Shown: positions 44,766 through 55,023, counted from the first letter of the stretch. The stretch: 64,000 nt of DNA from Streptomyces sp. IMTB 2501 (GCF_001953885.1 NZ_MQUS01000018.1:79493-143492), one strand, 5' to 3'. The notes: generated by a model from the letters alone, not told the origin. Made by a program: numbers and translations.

Positions 44766-45848
44766 GTGTCGGTGGGCTTAGCGCGACGGGCGGACCGCCC
44801 GGACGAGGCGGCGGACCAGACGGCAGAGCGAGCGGCGGACCGGGCGCCGGACCAAGCGGCGGATCGGTGGCGGACGCACCCGGACGGCCGGTCCGGGCCC
44901 GTCACCCTGCCGCTCGACGAACTGCAGCTCGTGGACTCGCCGCGCACTGGCGGCCTGGACACGGCCCATGTGCACAAGCTCGCCCGCATCTCCACCCCGC
45001 TGCCGCCCATCCTGGTCCACCGGCCCACGCTCCGCGTCATCGACGGCGTGCACCGGGTGCACGCAGCCCGGCTGCGCGGCGACGACCGGATCGACGTCCG
45101 CTACTTCGTGGGCACCGAGGAGGACGCCTTCGTCGAGGCGGTACGGCGGAACACCTCGCGCGGCCTGCCGCTGACCCGTGCCGACCGTACGGCCGCCGTT
45201 GTGCGGATACTCGGCACCCACCCCCAGTGGTCGGACCGGCTGATCGCCTCGGTGGCCGGGGTGACCGCGGGCACCGTCGCGGCGGTGCGGAGGCGTTCAA
45301 CTGTCCAGGACCAACAGTTGAACGTGCGCAGGGGACGGGACGGCAGGGTACGGCCGGTGGACCCGGCCGAGGGCCGCAGACGCGCCGGACTGTTGCTGGG
45401 CGAACGGCCGGACGCCACGTTGCGGCAGATCGCGGTCGATGCCGGCATCGCCCTGGCCACGGCCCGCGACGTCAAGGCGCGCATGCGGCGCGGCGAGGAC
45501 CCCGTGCCCCGGAGGTTCCGCGGACCCGACACGACCGCCGCCCCCGACGCGCCCACGCCGCCCACCCCGCCTGCGCCGCGCGCGGCGGCGCAGCCCGCCG
45601 CGGGGGTCGGTGACCCGGGCATGGCGCTGCTCTTGACACAGCTGCGGAAGGACCCCTCGCTGCGGCTGACGGAGGCGGGCCGTGCGCTGTTGCAGATGAT
45701 GAGCGTCCCGCTGCTGCTGCAGGGCGACAGGGCGCAACAGTTCGTGGAGGCCGTACCCGGGCATCGCACCGCCTCGGTCGTCCAGCTGGCGCGCGGCTGT
45801 GCCCAGCGGTGGCTGGAATTCGCGGAGGAACTGGAGCGTCGTACCTGA
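44766..45848 (+). CDS. StrR-type ParB-domain transcriptional activator
   Basis: About 360 residues from a GTG with GGAAGG upstream. ParB/Srx-like domain: VTLPLDELQLVDSPR, ILVHRPTLRVIDGVHRVHAARLRGDD, IDVRYFVGTEEDAFVEAVRRN. Then the HTH region LTRADRTAAVVRILGTHPQWSDRLIASVAGVTAGTVAAVRRR. This is the architecture of StrR, NovG and related pathway-specific activators of antibiotic clusters. A second half with LRQIAVDAGIALATARDV repeats an HTH-like element. Its position at the edge of the polyketide and hydroxyphenylglycine genes makes it their likely activator. Confidence 0.88.
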   Translation: MSVGLARRADRPDEAADQTAERAADRAPDQAADRWRTHPDGRSGPVTLPLDELQLVDSPRTGGLDTAHVHKLARISTPLPPILVHRPTLRVIDGVHRVHAARLRGDDRIDVRYFVGTEEDAFVEAVRRNTSRGLPLTRADRTAAVVRILGTHPQWSDRLIASVAGVTAGTVAAVRRRSTVQDQQLNVRRGRDGRVRPVDPAEGRRRAGLLLGERPDATLRQIAVDAGIALATARDVKARMRRGEDPVPRRFRGPDTTAAPDAPTPPTPPAPRAAAQPAAGVGDPGMALLLTQLRKDPSLRLTEAGRALLQMMSVPLLLQGDRAQQFVEAVPGHRTASVVQLARGCAQRWLEFAEELERRT

Positions 45849-45892
45849 GAGTGAGGCCGAATCCGGCTTCGTGGAACTGGACTTGGGCCGGA

Positions 45893-46609
45893 CTAGAGGT
45901 GATCGGCGCCCAGATCCTGCGAGATGGCGCGGGCGCAGCTCCTGACCGCGGAGACCAGGTGCTCGAGCACCGCCGCGTTCTCGCGCACCTGCGCTGCGAG
46001 CGCGGACACGCTCACGGCGGCCACGGTCGCCCGGTGCCGGTCGTGGACGGGCGCGGCGATGCAAACCAAGCCGTCGCGCACCCGGTCCGGCGCGCTGGCC
46101 CAGCCCCGCTCCCGGGTGCCGTGCGGCAGCTCCGGCGCGAGGGCAGCGGCGCCACTCACCCCGGGGCGATGGGCCGCCAGCACCGTGCCGAGCGCGGTCC
46201 CCATGACCGGTACCACCTGTCCCGTCTCCTGGACCTGCCGGGTGCTGTCGCGCCGGAAGACGTGATGGACGATCAGCACGCCCGCGGGGTGCGGCACCCC
46301 CACGCGCACTGCCTCTCCCGTTGCCCTGGCCAGGTCGTCGGCCCAGGCCAGGGCTCGCGCGCGTAACTCGTGGGTGCGCAGCCAGGTGCCGCCGAGGCGC
46401 ACCAGTTCGGGGCCCAGCCCGTACGTGCCGGACTCCGCGTCCCGCTCGACCAGGCCCTCCTGCTGGAGCGTGCGCAGGATGCCGTGGACGGTGCCCTTCG
46501 GCAGGCCCAGGGCGGAGGCCGTGTCGGACAGGCCGTACCGGCCCTCCCCGGTGCCGAACAGCCGCAGGACTGCCGCAGCGCGGGACAGGGACTGGATGGA
46601 ACCAGGCAT
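45893..46609 (-). CDS. IclR-family transcriptional regulator
   Basis: 238 residues. Winged helix: SIQSLSRAAAVLRLFGTGEGRYGLSDTASALGLPKGTVHGILRTLQQEGLVERD. The C-terminal IclR effector domain has YGLGPELVRLGGTWL and VCIAAPVHDRHRATVAAVSVSA. IclR proteins often sense aromatic acids. It sits inside the biosynthetic region, divergent from the unknown gene, and palindromes of IclR-operator style occur before the hydroxymandelate synthase gene. Confidence 0.92.
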   Translation of the reverse strand: MPGSIQSLSRAAAVLRLFGTGEGRYGLSDTASALGLPKGTVHGILRTLQQEGLVERDAESGTYGLGPELVRLGGTWLRTHELRARALAWADDLARATGEAVRVGVPHPAGVLIVHHVFRRDSTRQVQETGQVVPVMGTALGTVLAAHRPGVSGAAALAPELPHGTRERGWASAPDRVRDGLVCIAAPVHDRHRATVAAVSVSALAAQVRENAAVLEHLVSAVRSCARAISQDLGADHL

Positions 46610-46882
46610 GCTGTGGCCTCCTCGGGTCCGGCCGGCACCGACGGCACCGCGGGCGTGAGTGTGCCATGCATCGAACGCGCTGAGGAGACCATTCAACGGC
46701 TCTCCCACGCCGCGCGGGCAAAGAATCATCAACAAAAGCGTCCGGACAGCGGCGTCCACTTCGCGGGAAAACAAAAACGGGCGATTGCGGGTTGAAATCA
46801 CTTGCTCGCCCGCTTCCGGTGCATGCAGGATGCAGGCAGTGAGCTATCCGTATTCCATCGCCGGACGGAGTATTGGACCCCC

Positions 46883-47935
46883 ATGCAGCATCCGACGAGT
46901 ATGCAGACCATCAAGAGCCTGCGCGGGATCGTCAGTCAGGATCCAGCCGTACATCTCAATTGCCGGGTGCATCAGACGTTGGCACTGGTAGCCGCGCGGA
47001 CGTCCGCGGCCGACCTTCTCTATTACCGGTCCCTTTATGATTCGTACCGGATCTTCGATCACTGCTATCTACGGAAGGAGTTGCGTTGGTCGTATCCCTA
47101 TCCCTACACTGAAGAGGACAGCCTGAACAGGCTGGGATTCACCAGAGAAAGCAGGGATCGCATCGATCTCGATGAATTCCTGGAGCTGGTCTCGGCGGGA
47201 ATCTCCCGGGATGAAGCGGTCTCCTTCTTCGCACCCCGGGCAGAATTCGAGTACCAGGCCGACTACCTGGACCGCATGGGACTTCCCCGGTCGGGTTTTC
47301 TCCCGCACTCCTTCCTCGCCTGCGGCGTGGACCGGCCGGTCACCCAGCTGCTCATCAGGGACGATGCCACCGACAACCACGAGTTCACCGACTTCGTCGT
47401 GCCGTGGCGCATCGTGCGGGCCGGCTGGGAGGCCGCTCCCGAGCAGTGGTTCACCGACGTGCTGGTGCTGCACAGGACCGAGGAGGCTCCGGCCGGCTCC
47501 TTCGCAGACGTGTACGGCGCGCACGTCCTCGGTCTGACCGACGAATTCGAGATGTACGACCTCCTGCACGACCGGCTCGCCGGCGAACACGACGGCTGGC
47601 CTGTCTACGCCGCCCCCGGCCTCAACTGCCTGTCCATGCTGGCGGGAGCGCGCCTGCAGTTCTGCCGCTTCCTACGGCACACCCGGCACTCCGACCGGGT
47701 CAAGGAGACGTACCGGCGCAACATGAAGTCCCTGTGCGCCGTACTCGACGAGGCGACGCTCAACCACGTCGCCCGGGATCCCGCCGCGGACGACCGGATC
47801 AAGCGCGGCCTTTACGCCCTCAAGCGGCGTGAGACGAGCGCGCTCCGGCTGCTCCGGCAGGAGATCGAGAAGTTCCAGGACGCCGGCATCGAAGCGGTGC
47901 GCTTCCCCGAGCCGGCCACGCACGGATCCCGATGA
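46883..47935 (+). CDS. Unknown protein, possible papain-like acyltransferase
   Basis: About 350 residues from ATG (MQHPTSMQTIKS); earlier TTG and ATG starts at 46802 and 46823 are possible. Not assigned to a family. One cysteine follows a hydrophobic run near the N-terminus (VHLNCRVHQTLALV). The segment PHSFLACGVDRPVTQLLIRDDATDNHEF, given here only as landmarks PHSFLACG and LLIRDDAT, has the His-strand-Asp layout of C39/BtrH-like papain folds, and the tail is helical and basic. Its first 350 bases are less GC-rich than neighbours, suggesting transfer. The stand-alone AT and PKS follow, so ACP off-loading is a hypothesis. Confidence 0.6.
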   Translation: MQHPTSMQTIKSLRGIVSQDPAVHLNCRVHQTLALVAARTSAADLLYYRSLYDSYRIFDHCYLRKELRWSYPYPYTEEDSLNRLGFTRESRDRIDLDEFLELVSAGISRDEAVSFFAPRAEFEYQADYLDRMGLPRSGFLPHSFLACGVDRPVTQLLIRDDATDNHEFTDFVVPWRIVRAGWEAAPEQWFTDVLVLHRTEEAPAGSFADVYGAHVLGLTDEFEMYDLLHDRLAGEHDGWPVYAAPGLNCLSMLAGARLQFCRFLRHTRHSDRVKETYRRNMKSLCAVLDEATLNHVARDPAADDRIKRGLYALKRRETSALRLLRQEIEKFQDAGIEAVRFPEPATHGSR

Positions 47936-47998
47936 CCGGCCGGCCGGGCCGAGAACGCCCTCGTCCCGGCGGCAGAGCGTACCGAAAGAGGAGATCAA

Positions 47999-48832
47999 TT
48001 GCGCGCAAGGATATTCCCCGGGCAGGGAGCCCAGCGGCGCGGCATGGGTGCGGACGTCTTCGAGCGATTCCCCGAACTCACCGCCCGCGCGGACGAGATG
48101 ATGGGCTGCTCCGTGGCAGAACTGTGCAGCGAGGACCCGGAGGGAAGGCTGCGGCAGACGCGCTACGCGCAGCCCGCCATCTACTTCGTCAACGCCCTTC
48201 TGCATCTGGCGGACAACGGCGAGCCCGAAGGATTCGACTACTTCGCCGGACACAGCCTCGGCGAGTACAACGCGCTGGTCGCGGCCGGCATGCTGGAGAT
48301 CGTCGACGGACTGGAACTCGTCTGCCGACGCGCCGAGGCGATGGCCGAGATCACCGGCGGCGCCATGCTGGCCGTGCTCGGCCTGACCCCGCAGGAGGTC
48401 GAGTCCCTGCTGCTCGCCGAGGGCGTGGCGGCCGTGTACCTCGCCAACTGGAACTCCGACCGCCAACTCGTGGTCGCGGGGGACCGCGCCGGAGTGCGTG
48501 CGTTCGGCAGGGCCGCCGTCCGCGCCGGCGCGACCAAGGTCACCCCGCTCAACGTCAGCGGCCCCTTCCACACCCCGCTCATGAACCCCGCCCGGCTGCG
48601 CTTCGACAAGGCGCTCGCGGGCTGCGTCTTCAAGCCCGGTGATGTACCGGTCGTCTCGTCTACCACCGGCGAGATCGTCGACCACACCGGCGTCCGTGAC
48701 GTGCTGAGCACGCAGATCAGCACGCCGGTGCAGTGGGTAAGGACAGTCCGGGCCCTCCGGGAACTCGGTGTGACGCGGTTCAGCGAAGTCAACGGCACCA
48801 CCCTGACCAAACTCGACGCCCAGATCGGCTGA
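47999..48832 (+). CDS. Stand-alone malonyl-CoA:ACP acyltransferase
   Basis: 277 residues from a TTG with AAAGAGGAG upstream. FPGQGAQ at the N-terminus, the active-site GHSLGEYNALVAAG (Ser86), and the later LNVSGPFHTPLM with the catalytic His identify an FabD/trans-AT protein. The PKS gene directly downstream has no AT domain, so this enzyme probably loads its ACP in trans, as in trans-AT systems. Confidence 0.93.
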   Translation: MRARIFPGQGAQRRGMGADVFERFPELTARADEMMGCSVAELCSEDPEGRLRQTRYAQPAIYFVNALLHLADNGEPEGFDYFAGHSLGEYNALVAAGMLEIVDGLELVCRRAEAMAEITGGAMLAVLGLTPQEVESLLLAEGVAAVYLANWNSDRQLVVAGDRAGVRAFGRAAVRAGATKVTPLNVSGPFHTPLMNPARLRFDKALAGCVFKPGDVPVVSSTTGEIVDHTGVRDVLSTQISTPVQWVRTVRALRELGVTRFSEVNGTTLTKLDAQIG

Positions 48833-48862
48833 CTTCCGCACGCCCGCGGACAAGGAGCAGGA

Positions 48863-51800
48863 ATGACACGCGATATCGCCATCATCGGTATGTCGGTCGA
48901 GCTTCCCCAGGTGAAGAACACCGACGAGTTCTGGGATCTGATCGTCGCCGGCCGCAGCGTGAGCAAACCCTTCCCGGAAGCCCGGAGCAAGGACATCATC
49001 GACTATGTGCGGTACGCGCGCAGCACCGCCGTGAAGCCGCCCATCGACACCTCTATCGAATTCCACGACGGATACTTCCTCGACGACATTGCGGAATTCG
49101 ACTACGGCTTCTTCGGCATGACGCCCCGGCAGGGTGCGATGGCCGACCCGGTCCAGCGGATGCTCATGAAGAACGCGTATCTCTCTCTGGAGGACGCGGG
49201 CTACACCGGCCCCCGCATCAAGGACCGCAACACCGCCGTCTTCGTCGGCTACAACGTCAACCCGGGGCAGACATACGGCGACTTCCTGACCCGGGCCGAC
49301 CCGTCCCTGACCCCGCTCAGCCTGACCGGGAACATGGGCACGATGCTGGCCAACCGGATCTCGTACCAGCTGGACCTGCACGGGCCGAGCATGGTCGTCA
49401 ACTCGGCCTGCTCGGCCACCCTGGTCGCCCTGCACCAGGCCAAGAACGCCCTGCTGGCAGGCGACTGCGACCTGGCCGTCGTCGCCGGTGCCCGTATTAT
49501 CCTCGCCCCCCTCAAGAGCGCCGACCGCAACCTCGGCATCGAGTCCTCCGACGGTCTGACCCGGCCGTTCGACGAGCGCGCCGACGGCACCGGCTTCGGC
49601 GAGGGATCCGGCGCGATCGTGCTGAGCCGGCTCGACGCGGCCCTCGAACGCGGCGACCAAGTCTACGCCACGATCAAGGGCAGCGCCGTCAACCACGACG
49701 GCCACTCGGAGATGATTACTGCGCCTGATGAGGCGTCGCAGACCCAACTGCTGCTCGACGCCTGGGCCGACGCTGGTATCGACCCGCGCACCGTGGACTA
49801 CGTGGAGGTGCACGGTACGGCGACGCGCATCGGCGACCCCATCGAATTCGAGGGGCTTCGGCGGGCGTTCGCCCACCACACCGACGACAAGCAGTTCTGC
49901 GCCGTCGGCACGGCCAAGGCCAACGTGGGCCACCTCTTCGAGGGCTCCGGGGTGATCGGAGTGATCAAAGCCGCGCTGACCATGCAGCACAAGACGGTGC
50001 CGCCCATGGCCAACTTCGAGAAGCCCAACCCAAAGATCGACTTCACCGACGGGCCGATCTACATACCCACCGCCGCCGAACCGTGGGACCCGGCCGAAGG
50101 AAAACGGCACTGCGGCGTCAGCGCGTTCGGCATCGGCGGGACCAACTGCCACGTCGTCCTCGGCGCGGCCCCGGCGACGCCCGGGGCGAGCACGCCGCAG
50201 ACCACGGCCGGCCCGCAGATCTTCACACTCAGTGCGCAGAGCGAACGGTCACTGCGGCTGCTCGTCGAGGCATATGCCCGCTACCTCGCCGGGCCCGCCG
50301 CCGAGCGGCTGAGCCTGCGGGACGTCTGCCACACCACGCGCGTCTCCCGCTCCGCCCACCGCTACCGCCTCGCCCTGCCGGTGTCCGGCATCGCAGAACT
50401 AGGCACCGCGCTCACGGCGTTGGCCGAGGGCCGCAGCGACGAGCTGCCCACGGTGTACTCGAACCTGGAAGACTGGCCGGGCCCGGCGCAGCCCGACGAC
50501 TCACCACTCGCCCGTTACGTCCGCGGCGAGGACGTCGAGTGGAGCGAGCACGAGGGCACCGCGACCGGCCGCATCGTCAAGCTCCCGTCCTACGCCTTCG
50601 ACGAGAGCCGTTGCTGGTCGCCGTTCCCCGACACCTGGGCGGAGCGCACCCCGGCCGGCCCCGTCGCCGCCGTGCAGGACAACCCCGTCACCCACGACAT
50701 CGTCTTCCGCGAAGAGCCCCTTGCGGCCGACTGGCCCGGAGGGGTGCGGGCGTTGGCCCTCGTCGACCCGGCGACCGACGCCGAGGCCGTGCTGGGCACG
50801 ATCCCGTCCGGAGAACTGCACGTCCTGCGGCTCGTAGCAGAGGGCGCCGACGTGGCCTCGGGTACCTTCTCCGTCACGGAGGAGAGCCTCCAGGACCTCG
50901 CCGCCCACGTCCTCGAAGGCCGATACACCCACATCATCCACGCCCTCGCCCTGGAGGACACCGAGGCATCCGACATCCAGACCCTGGACCGCCGGGTCAC
51001 CAAGAACCTCTACAGCCTGTTCCTGCTGAGCAAGGCTCTGATGAACGCCGGAGTGCGGGGACGGATCGTGGCCCTCACCCGCAATGCCTGCGCGCTGGTG
51101 GACGGTGCGTCCGTCGGCGCCCCGGAGAACTCCGCACTGGCGGGCCTCGCCAAGGTGATCGGGCGCGAGTTCCCCTACCTCAAGACCCGCGTCCAGGACC
51201 TGGACGAACACGTCACGCCCGACCTGCTGTGGCGCGAGATCGTCCGGCCGGAACCGGGCCTGCACCTTCTTCGGGACGGGCGCTCCTACCACGAGGTCTT
51301 CGAGGAACTCCCCGATGTCGGCACCGGCACGGAGCAGGACTACCTCAAGGCCGGCGGCACCTACCTCGTCACCGGCGGCACCGGCGGCATCGGACTGGCC
51401 GTCAGCGAGATGTTCGCGACCCTCCAGCCCGACATCGACCTCGTGCTGGTCAGTAGGTCGGGCGCCCCGGACCGGGCGGACTGGGAGCGGCTGATCGCCA
51501 CGCACCCCGACGGGAAGCCGGCCCGAGTGGCCCGTGCGCTGACCGAGATCGAGGGCATGGGCGCGCGTGTCCGTGTTTACGCGGCCGACGCCGGGGACCC
51601 GGACGCGCTCAGGGAAGTGGTCGAGGATGTGCAGCGCAGGTTCGGCCGGATCGACGGCATCGTCCACGCGGCCGGCATCCCGGGACGGAACCTGATCTCT
51701 CTGCGTGATCCGAAGGACTTCGCCGATGTGGTCCGGCCGAAGATCTACGGCGCGTACGTCCTCAACAGCGCGACCACGGGCGTGAGTCCCGACTTCATCC

Positions 51801-52510
51801 TGCACTTCTCGTCGGTCGCCGTCGTCTTCCCCTCCTCCGGGCAGGGCGACTACGCCGCCGGCAACTACTACCTGGACACCCTCGCTCGTATGGGCAGGAC
51901 CGACGGCTGCCACGTCGTCGCCGTCGACTGGGTCGCCTGGCGAGAAATCGGCATGGCCGTGGACTACGGGAGTAAGCTCGATACGACCTTCAAGGCCGTA
52001 TACACGAACACCGGCTTGGGCATCGTCGACAAGATGCTGCGGTCCCGTCGGCGTCGTGCGTTCGCCGGGGAGGTGAACTACGACGGTAACCTGGTGCACA
52101 TCTTCAAGTCGTTCGACATGGCGCTCGGCGACACCGTGAACACGAAGATGAAGCAGGCCGAGAGCGATCTGAGGGACCGTCTGCGCATCTCCTCGGAACA
52201 GAAGCGCAAGCAGATAGACGCGGTCTCCGTGGAACTGACCGGGCGTGAGGGCGGTGTCTACCGCGACGCGGAGATCACCGTCGCCCGCTGCTTCGCCGAC
52301 GCCCTCGGCTACCCGACGCTGGACGTCGAGGACGACTTCTTCAACATCGGCGGCGACTCCCTCATGGCCACCACCGTCGCGTCCAACATCGCCACGTGCC
52401 TGCAGATCGAGTTCGACGCCGCCGACCTGCTGATGGAGCGCACGGTCTCCGCCGTGGCGGACGCGGTGGAGCTGATGCGGGACGAAGCCTCGGAGGAAAG
52501 CCCCGTGTAG
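48863..52510 (+). CDS. Single-module AT-less polyketide synthase KS-KR-ACP
   Basis: 1215 residues. KS (about 1-430) has the full triad: Cys183 in VNSACSATL, His317 in HGTATRIGD, His357 in KANVGHLFEG. A linker of about 400 residues follows, containing a structural KR half (LVDGASVGAPENSALAGLAKVI). KR (about 830-1015) has GGTGGIG, Ser984 and Tyr997 in GDYAAGNYYLD, so reduction to a beta-hydroxy product is likely. ACP (about 1135-1205) has Ser1166 in NIGGDSLMATT. No AT, DH, ER or TE. With only one module it should make a short 3-hydroxyacyl-ACP or act iteratively. Confidence 0.93.
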   Translation: MTRDIAIIGMSVELPQVKNTDEFWDLIVAGRSVSKPFPEARSKDIIDYVRYARSTAVKPPIDTSIEFHDGYFLDDIAEFDYGFFGMTPRQGAMADPVQRMLMKNAYLSLEDAGYTGPRIKDRNTAVFVGYNVNPGQTYGDFLTRADPSLTPLSLTGNMGTMLANRISYQLDLHGPSMVVNSACSATLVALHQAKNALLAGDCDLAVVAGARIILAPLKSADRNLGIESSDGLTRPFDERADGTGFGEGSGAIVLSRLDAALERGDQVYATIKGSAVNHDGHSEMITAPDEASQTQLLLDAWADAGIDPRTVDYVEVHGTATRIGDPIEFEGLRRAFAHHTDDKQFCAVGTAKANVGHLFEGSGVIGVIKAALTMQHKTVPPMANFEKPNPKIDFTDGPIYIPTAAEPWDPAEGKRHCGVSAFGIGGTNCHVVLGAAPATPGASTPQTTAGPQIFTLSAQSERSLRLLVEAYARYLAGPAAERLSLRDVCHTTRVSRSAHRYRLALPVSGIAELGTALTALAEGRSDELPTVYSNLEDWPGPAQPDDSPLARYVRGEDVEWSEHEGTATGRIVKLPSYAFDESRCWSPFPDTWAERTPAGPVAAVQDNPVTHDIVFREEPLAADWPGGVRALALVDPATDAEAVLGTIPSGELHVLRLVAEGADVASGTFSVTEESLQDLAAHVLEGRYTHIIHALALEDTEASDIQTLDRRVTKNLYSLFLLSKALMNAGVRGRIVALTRNACALVDGASVGAPENSALAGLAKVIGREFPYLKTRVQDLDEHVTPDLLWREIVRPEPGLHLLRDGRSYHEVFEELPDVGTGTEQDYLKAGGTYLVTGGTGGIGLAVSEMFATLQPDIDLVLVSRSGAPDRADWERLIATHPDGKPARVARALTEIEGMGARVRVYAADAGDPDALREVVEDVQRRFGRIDGIVHAAGIPGRNLISLRDPKDFADVVRPKIYGAYVLNSATTGVSPDFILHFSSVAVVFPSSGQGDYAAGNYYLDTLARMGRTDGCHVVAVDWVAWREIGMAVDYGSKLDTTFKAVYTNTGLGIVDKMLRSRRRRAFAGEVNYDGNLVHIFKSFDMALGDTVNTKMKQAESDLRDRLRISSEQKRKQIDAVSVELTGREGGVYRDAEITVARCFADALGYPTLDVEDDFFNIGGDSLMATTVASNIATCLQIEFDAADLLMERTVSAVADAVELMRDEASEESPV

Positions 52511-52584
52511 TGGGGCACCGAACCGGCCGGACGGGGCTCGGAAGAGCCCGGTCCGGCCCATGGACACGCACGTGGTGGGGTCAC

Positions 52585-53961
52585 ATGACCAAAGACGTAC
52601 TGAAACGCCGACCGCAGAGCGAAGGCAAGCACAGATCCGAGCTGAGATCGCTACTGGGATTCAGTCTCCCGATGTCGGTCGCCAACTATGTACAGCAGTC
52701 CTATCTGCTGGCCGACAGCATCATCGTCGGCCACTACGTTGGCGTCGACGGGCTGGCCGCCGTGGGCGCTGCTCAGCCGATCTTCTACCTGGTCAACGCC
52801 GTCTTCCTCGGTCTGGTGAGTGGTTTCGCCATACGGTTCGCACGCATGACGGGATCCGGCCGTGCCGAGCGTCAGCAGGAGGCGGTCATCGGCCTTGCGG
52901 CGTTCGCCGTCGTGTGGGCCGCGTTGTGCATCACGCTGGTCTTCAGCGCCACGGGTGTCTTCCTGCACGTGATGGGGATTCACGGCGCCGTGGCCCTCGG
53001 CAGCACGACGTATCTGCACACCCTGTCCCTCGGGTTCGTCGGTGTGTTCGGCATCGGCGCGCTGGGCGGGTTCCTGCGGGGGCTGGGCGACTCGCGCACG
53101 GTCATGTACATGATGGTCTTCAGCAGTCTCCTCAACATCGCCCTGGCCTGGAGTTTCGTGGCCCTGCTGGGACTGGGAGTGCGCGGCGCGGCCCTGGGCA
53201 CGGTGACGGCCAGTTCCGTCGCCTTCGTCGCCGGCCTGGTGCTCGTGGCCCGTCGGCACGGGATCCACCGCTACCGCAGCACCCTTCCCGAACTGGCTCG
53301 GCAGGCCGGCTCGTCCCTGCGGCTGGGCTTTCCCGTCGGCATCCAGCACATCATGCTCTCGCTCGGCACCATGGTCCTGACGTCGCTGATCGCGCCCTTC
53401 GGGACGGCCGCGATCGCCGCGTTCAGCATCGCCTCCCGGCTGGAGACCTTGGCCGGCCGCTTCTATCTGGACCTGTCCGGAGCAGTGACGGTGTTCGTCG
53501 CCCAGTACACGGGTGCCGGGGAGGCCGAGCGGGCACGCCGGACCCTCCTCGATGCGCTGCGCCTGTGCTGGTGGGTGACCCTCGCCGAGTGCGCGGCGGT
53601 GATTCTCGTACGGCACGACATCGCCGCCGCCTTCACCACCGACCAGTCGGCCCACGCGATTGTCGGGACCTACATCCTCATGACGTACCCCTTCTTCCTC
53701 CTGTACTCGGCGATGGCGGTCGTCCACGGATTCCTCAACGGCATCGGTCGCACTGTCTTCCCGCTGGTGTGCACGATGCTGTCGTTCCTGGTCGTCCGCA
53801 TCCCCACCGCGTCCGTGCTGAAGGGGCAGCTGGGCCTGGACGGCATCATCTGGGCCGTTCCGATCGGCTGGTTCGTCGGCCTGGCCTACACCGCGTTCGC
53901 CGTGCGCCGGTACATCCAGGACGCCCGGCGGTTCATACCCCTCCAGACCAACTCCGTCTAA
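52585..53961 (+). CDS. MATE-family efflux transporter
   Basis: 458 residues and about 12 helices in two similar halves. LLGFSLPMSVANYVQQSYLL, SIIVGHYVGVDGLAAVGAAQPIFYLVNAVFLGLVSGFAIRFAR in the first half and RLGFPVGIQHIMLSLG, FGTAAIAAFSIASRLE in the second match MATE transporters. It follows the PKS gene on the same strand and probably exports the product. ATG at 52585; the frame continues upstream but without similarity. Confidence 0.9.
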   Translation: MTKDVLKRRPQSEGKHRSELRSLLGFSLPMSVANYVQQSYLLADSIIVGHYVGVDGLAAVGAAQPIFYLVNAVFLGLVSGFAIRFARMTGSGRAERQQEAVIGLAAFAVVWAALCITLVFSATGVFLHVMGIHGAVALGSTTYLHTLSLGFVGVFGIGALGGFLRGLGDSRTVMYMMVFSSLLNIALAWSFVALLGLGVRGAALGTVTASSVAFVAGLVLVARRHGIHRYRSTLPELARQAGSSLRLGFPVGIQHIMLSLGTMVLTSLIAPFGTAAIAAFSIASRLETLAGRFYLDLSGAVTVFVAQYTGAGEAERARRTLLDALRLCWWVTLAECAAVILVRHDIAAAFTTDQSAHAIVGTYILMTYPFFLLYSAMAVVHGFLNGIGRTVFPLVCTMLSFLVVRIPTASVLKGQLGLDGIIWAVPIGWFVGLAYTAFAVRRYIQDARRFIPLQTNSV

Positions 53962-53980
53962 GCTTGAAGTTGAGGGACCT

Positions 53981-54593
53981 TGTCAAGTTACGGATGGGGT
54001 TGGCAAGTTGGGGCATGCGGATGGTGCTCGGGTGCCCTGTCGGGCCCTGCGGTCAGGCGTGCGTGGGCGCCCCGGTGACGGTCTTCCAGACGCGGAACCG
54101 GTGGATCGGAGCGGAGCTTGTCGGTAACGATCACGCGTGGCACGTACTTGAGGCCCTTGAGGAGCTTGCGGAAGAACCGCTTCGTGGCACGGGTGTCGCG
54201 CTTGTTCTGGACCAGGATGTCCAGGACGGTGTCGGCCTGGCCGACCGCGTGCCCGAGGTACCGCATCTTCCCGTTGACCTTGATGAACACCTCGTCGAGC
54301 CATTTTCGCCGGGCCGGGGCTGCCAGTCGCGCAGGGACTTGGCATAGGCGGGGCCGAACGTCGCGCACCAGGCGCGGATCGACTCGTACGTCACGGTGAT
54401 GCCGCGGTCGAGGAGGAGTTCCTCGATCTCCTGTAGGAGAGCGGAAAGCGGTGGTACAGCCACACAGCGTGACCGATCACCTCTGCCGGGAACCGGTACC
54501 CCTTGTACGACGGCGCCGCCTCAGCCTCCACCGCGAACCCCTCCCGCGATGACCAGCACCGAATCATCTCGCGCCCCCGCAGACAACTTGACA
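53981..54593 (-). mobile_element. IS6-family insertion sequence remnant
   Basis: Minus-strand transposase pieces: SYKGYRFPAEVIGHAVWLYH (about 54515-54450), then after a frameshift EIEELLLDRGITVTYESIRAW, then in a further frame KWLDEVFIKVNGKMRYLGHAV and RFFRKLLKGLKYVPRVIVTDKL. The DDE catalytic Asp blocks are partly kept, but the C-terminal third is missing. TGTCAAGTT (53981-53989) and AACTTGACA (54585-54593) form a 9-bp inverted repeat at the ends. At 613 bp it is shorter than a typical IS6 element, so it is an internally deleted, inactive copy. Confidence 0.8.
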
Positions 54594-54649
54594 GCGCCCG
54601 TACGGCGGTTTCGACGCTCTGGCTGGTTTCATCCCCGAAGGAGAACCAT

Positions 54650-54666
54650 GTTCGGCATTGTCGAAC
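54650..54666. promoter_or_regulatory. IclR-style operator, copy 1
   Basis: GTTCGGCATTGTCGAAC: 8-bp arms with one mismatch around a central T. Form resembles IclR-family operators for aromatic pathways. Confidence 0.45.
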
Positions 54667-55023
54667 GGCGCGTCGAGGGGCGCGCAGTATCGGGGCGGCG
54701 CATGCGTACGGTGAACTTCACTCAGCTCCACCAGGGGACATCAGGGTCCCGCCCATCGCGGACAGGGTGACGGTCGGACCGACGGGTCGAAGCGACCGGA
54801 GGCGATCCCGCGTTCCGGGTCGCGGCCGGCGCACGGGGCAATGCCGCGGCCGGAGTTGTTGTGGGCGATGCTGGGCGGCGCAGGATCCGCAGGAGATCCG
54901 GGTGGGAGGCGGCCGTCCGGGCGGTGAGGCGAAAGCCCGCCCGCATCTCTGGAACCGTAATCCGTGGGACCGCTGCACCGGAAGGTCTTGACGCGGCTGG
55001 GGTGGCTGGGTTTTGCTTCCCAA

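Noticed and set aside
47672..50152. An 826-residue minus-strand frame under the AT and PKS genes
   Set aside because: Antisense shadow with Val/Gly/Asp-rich composition and no family features.
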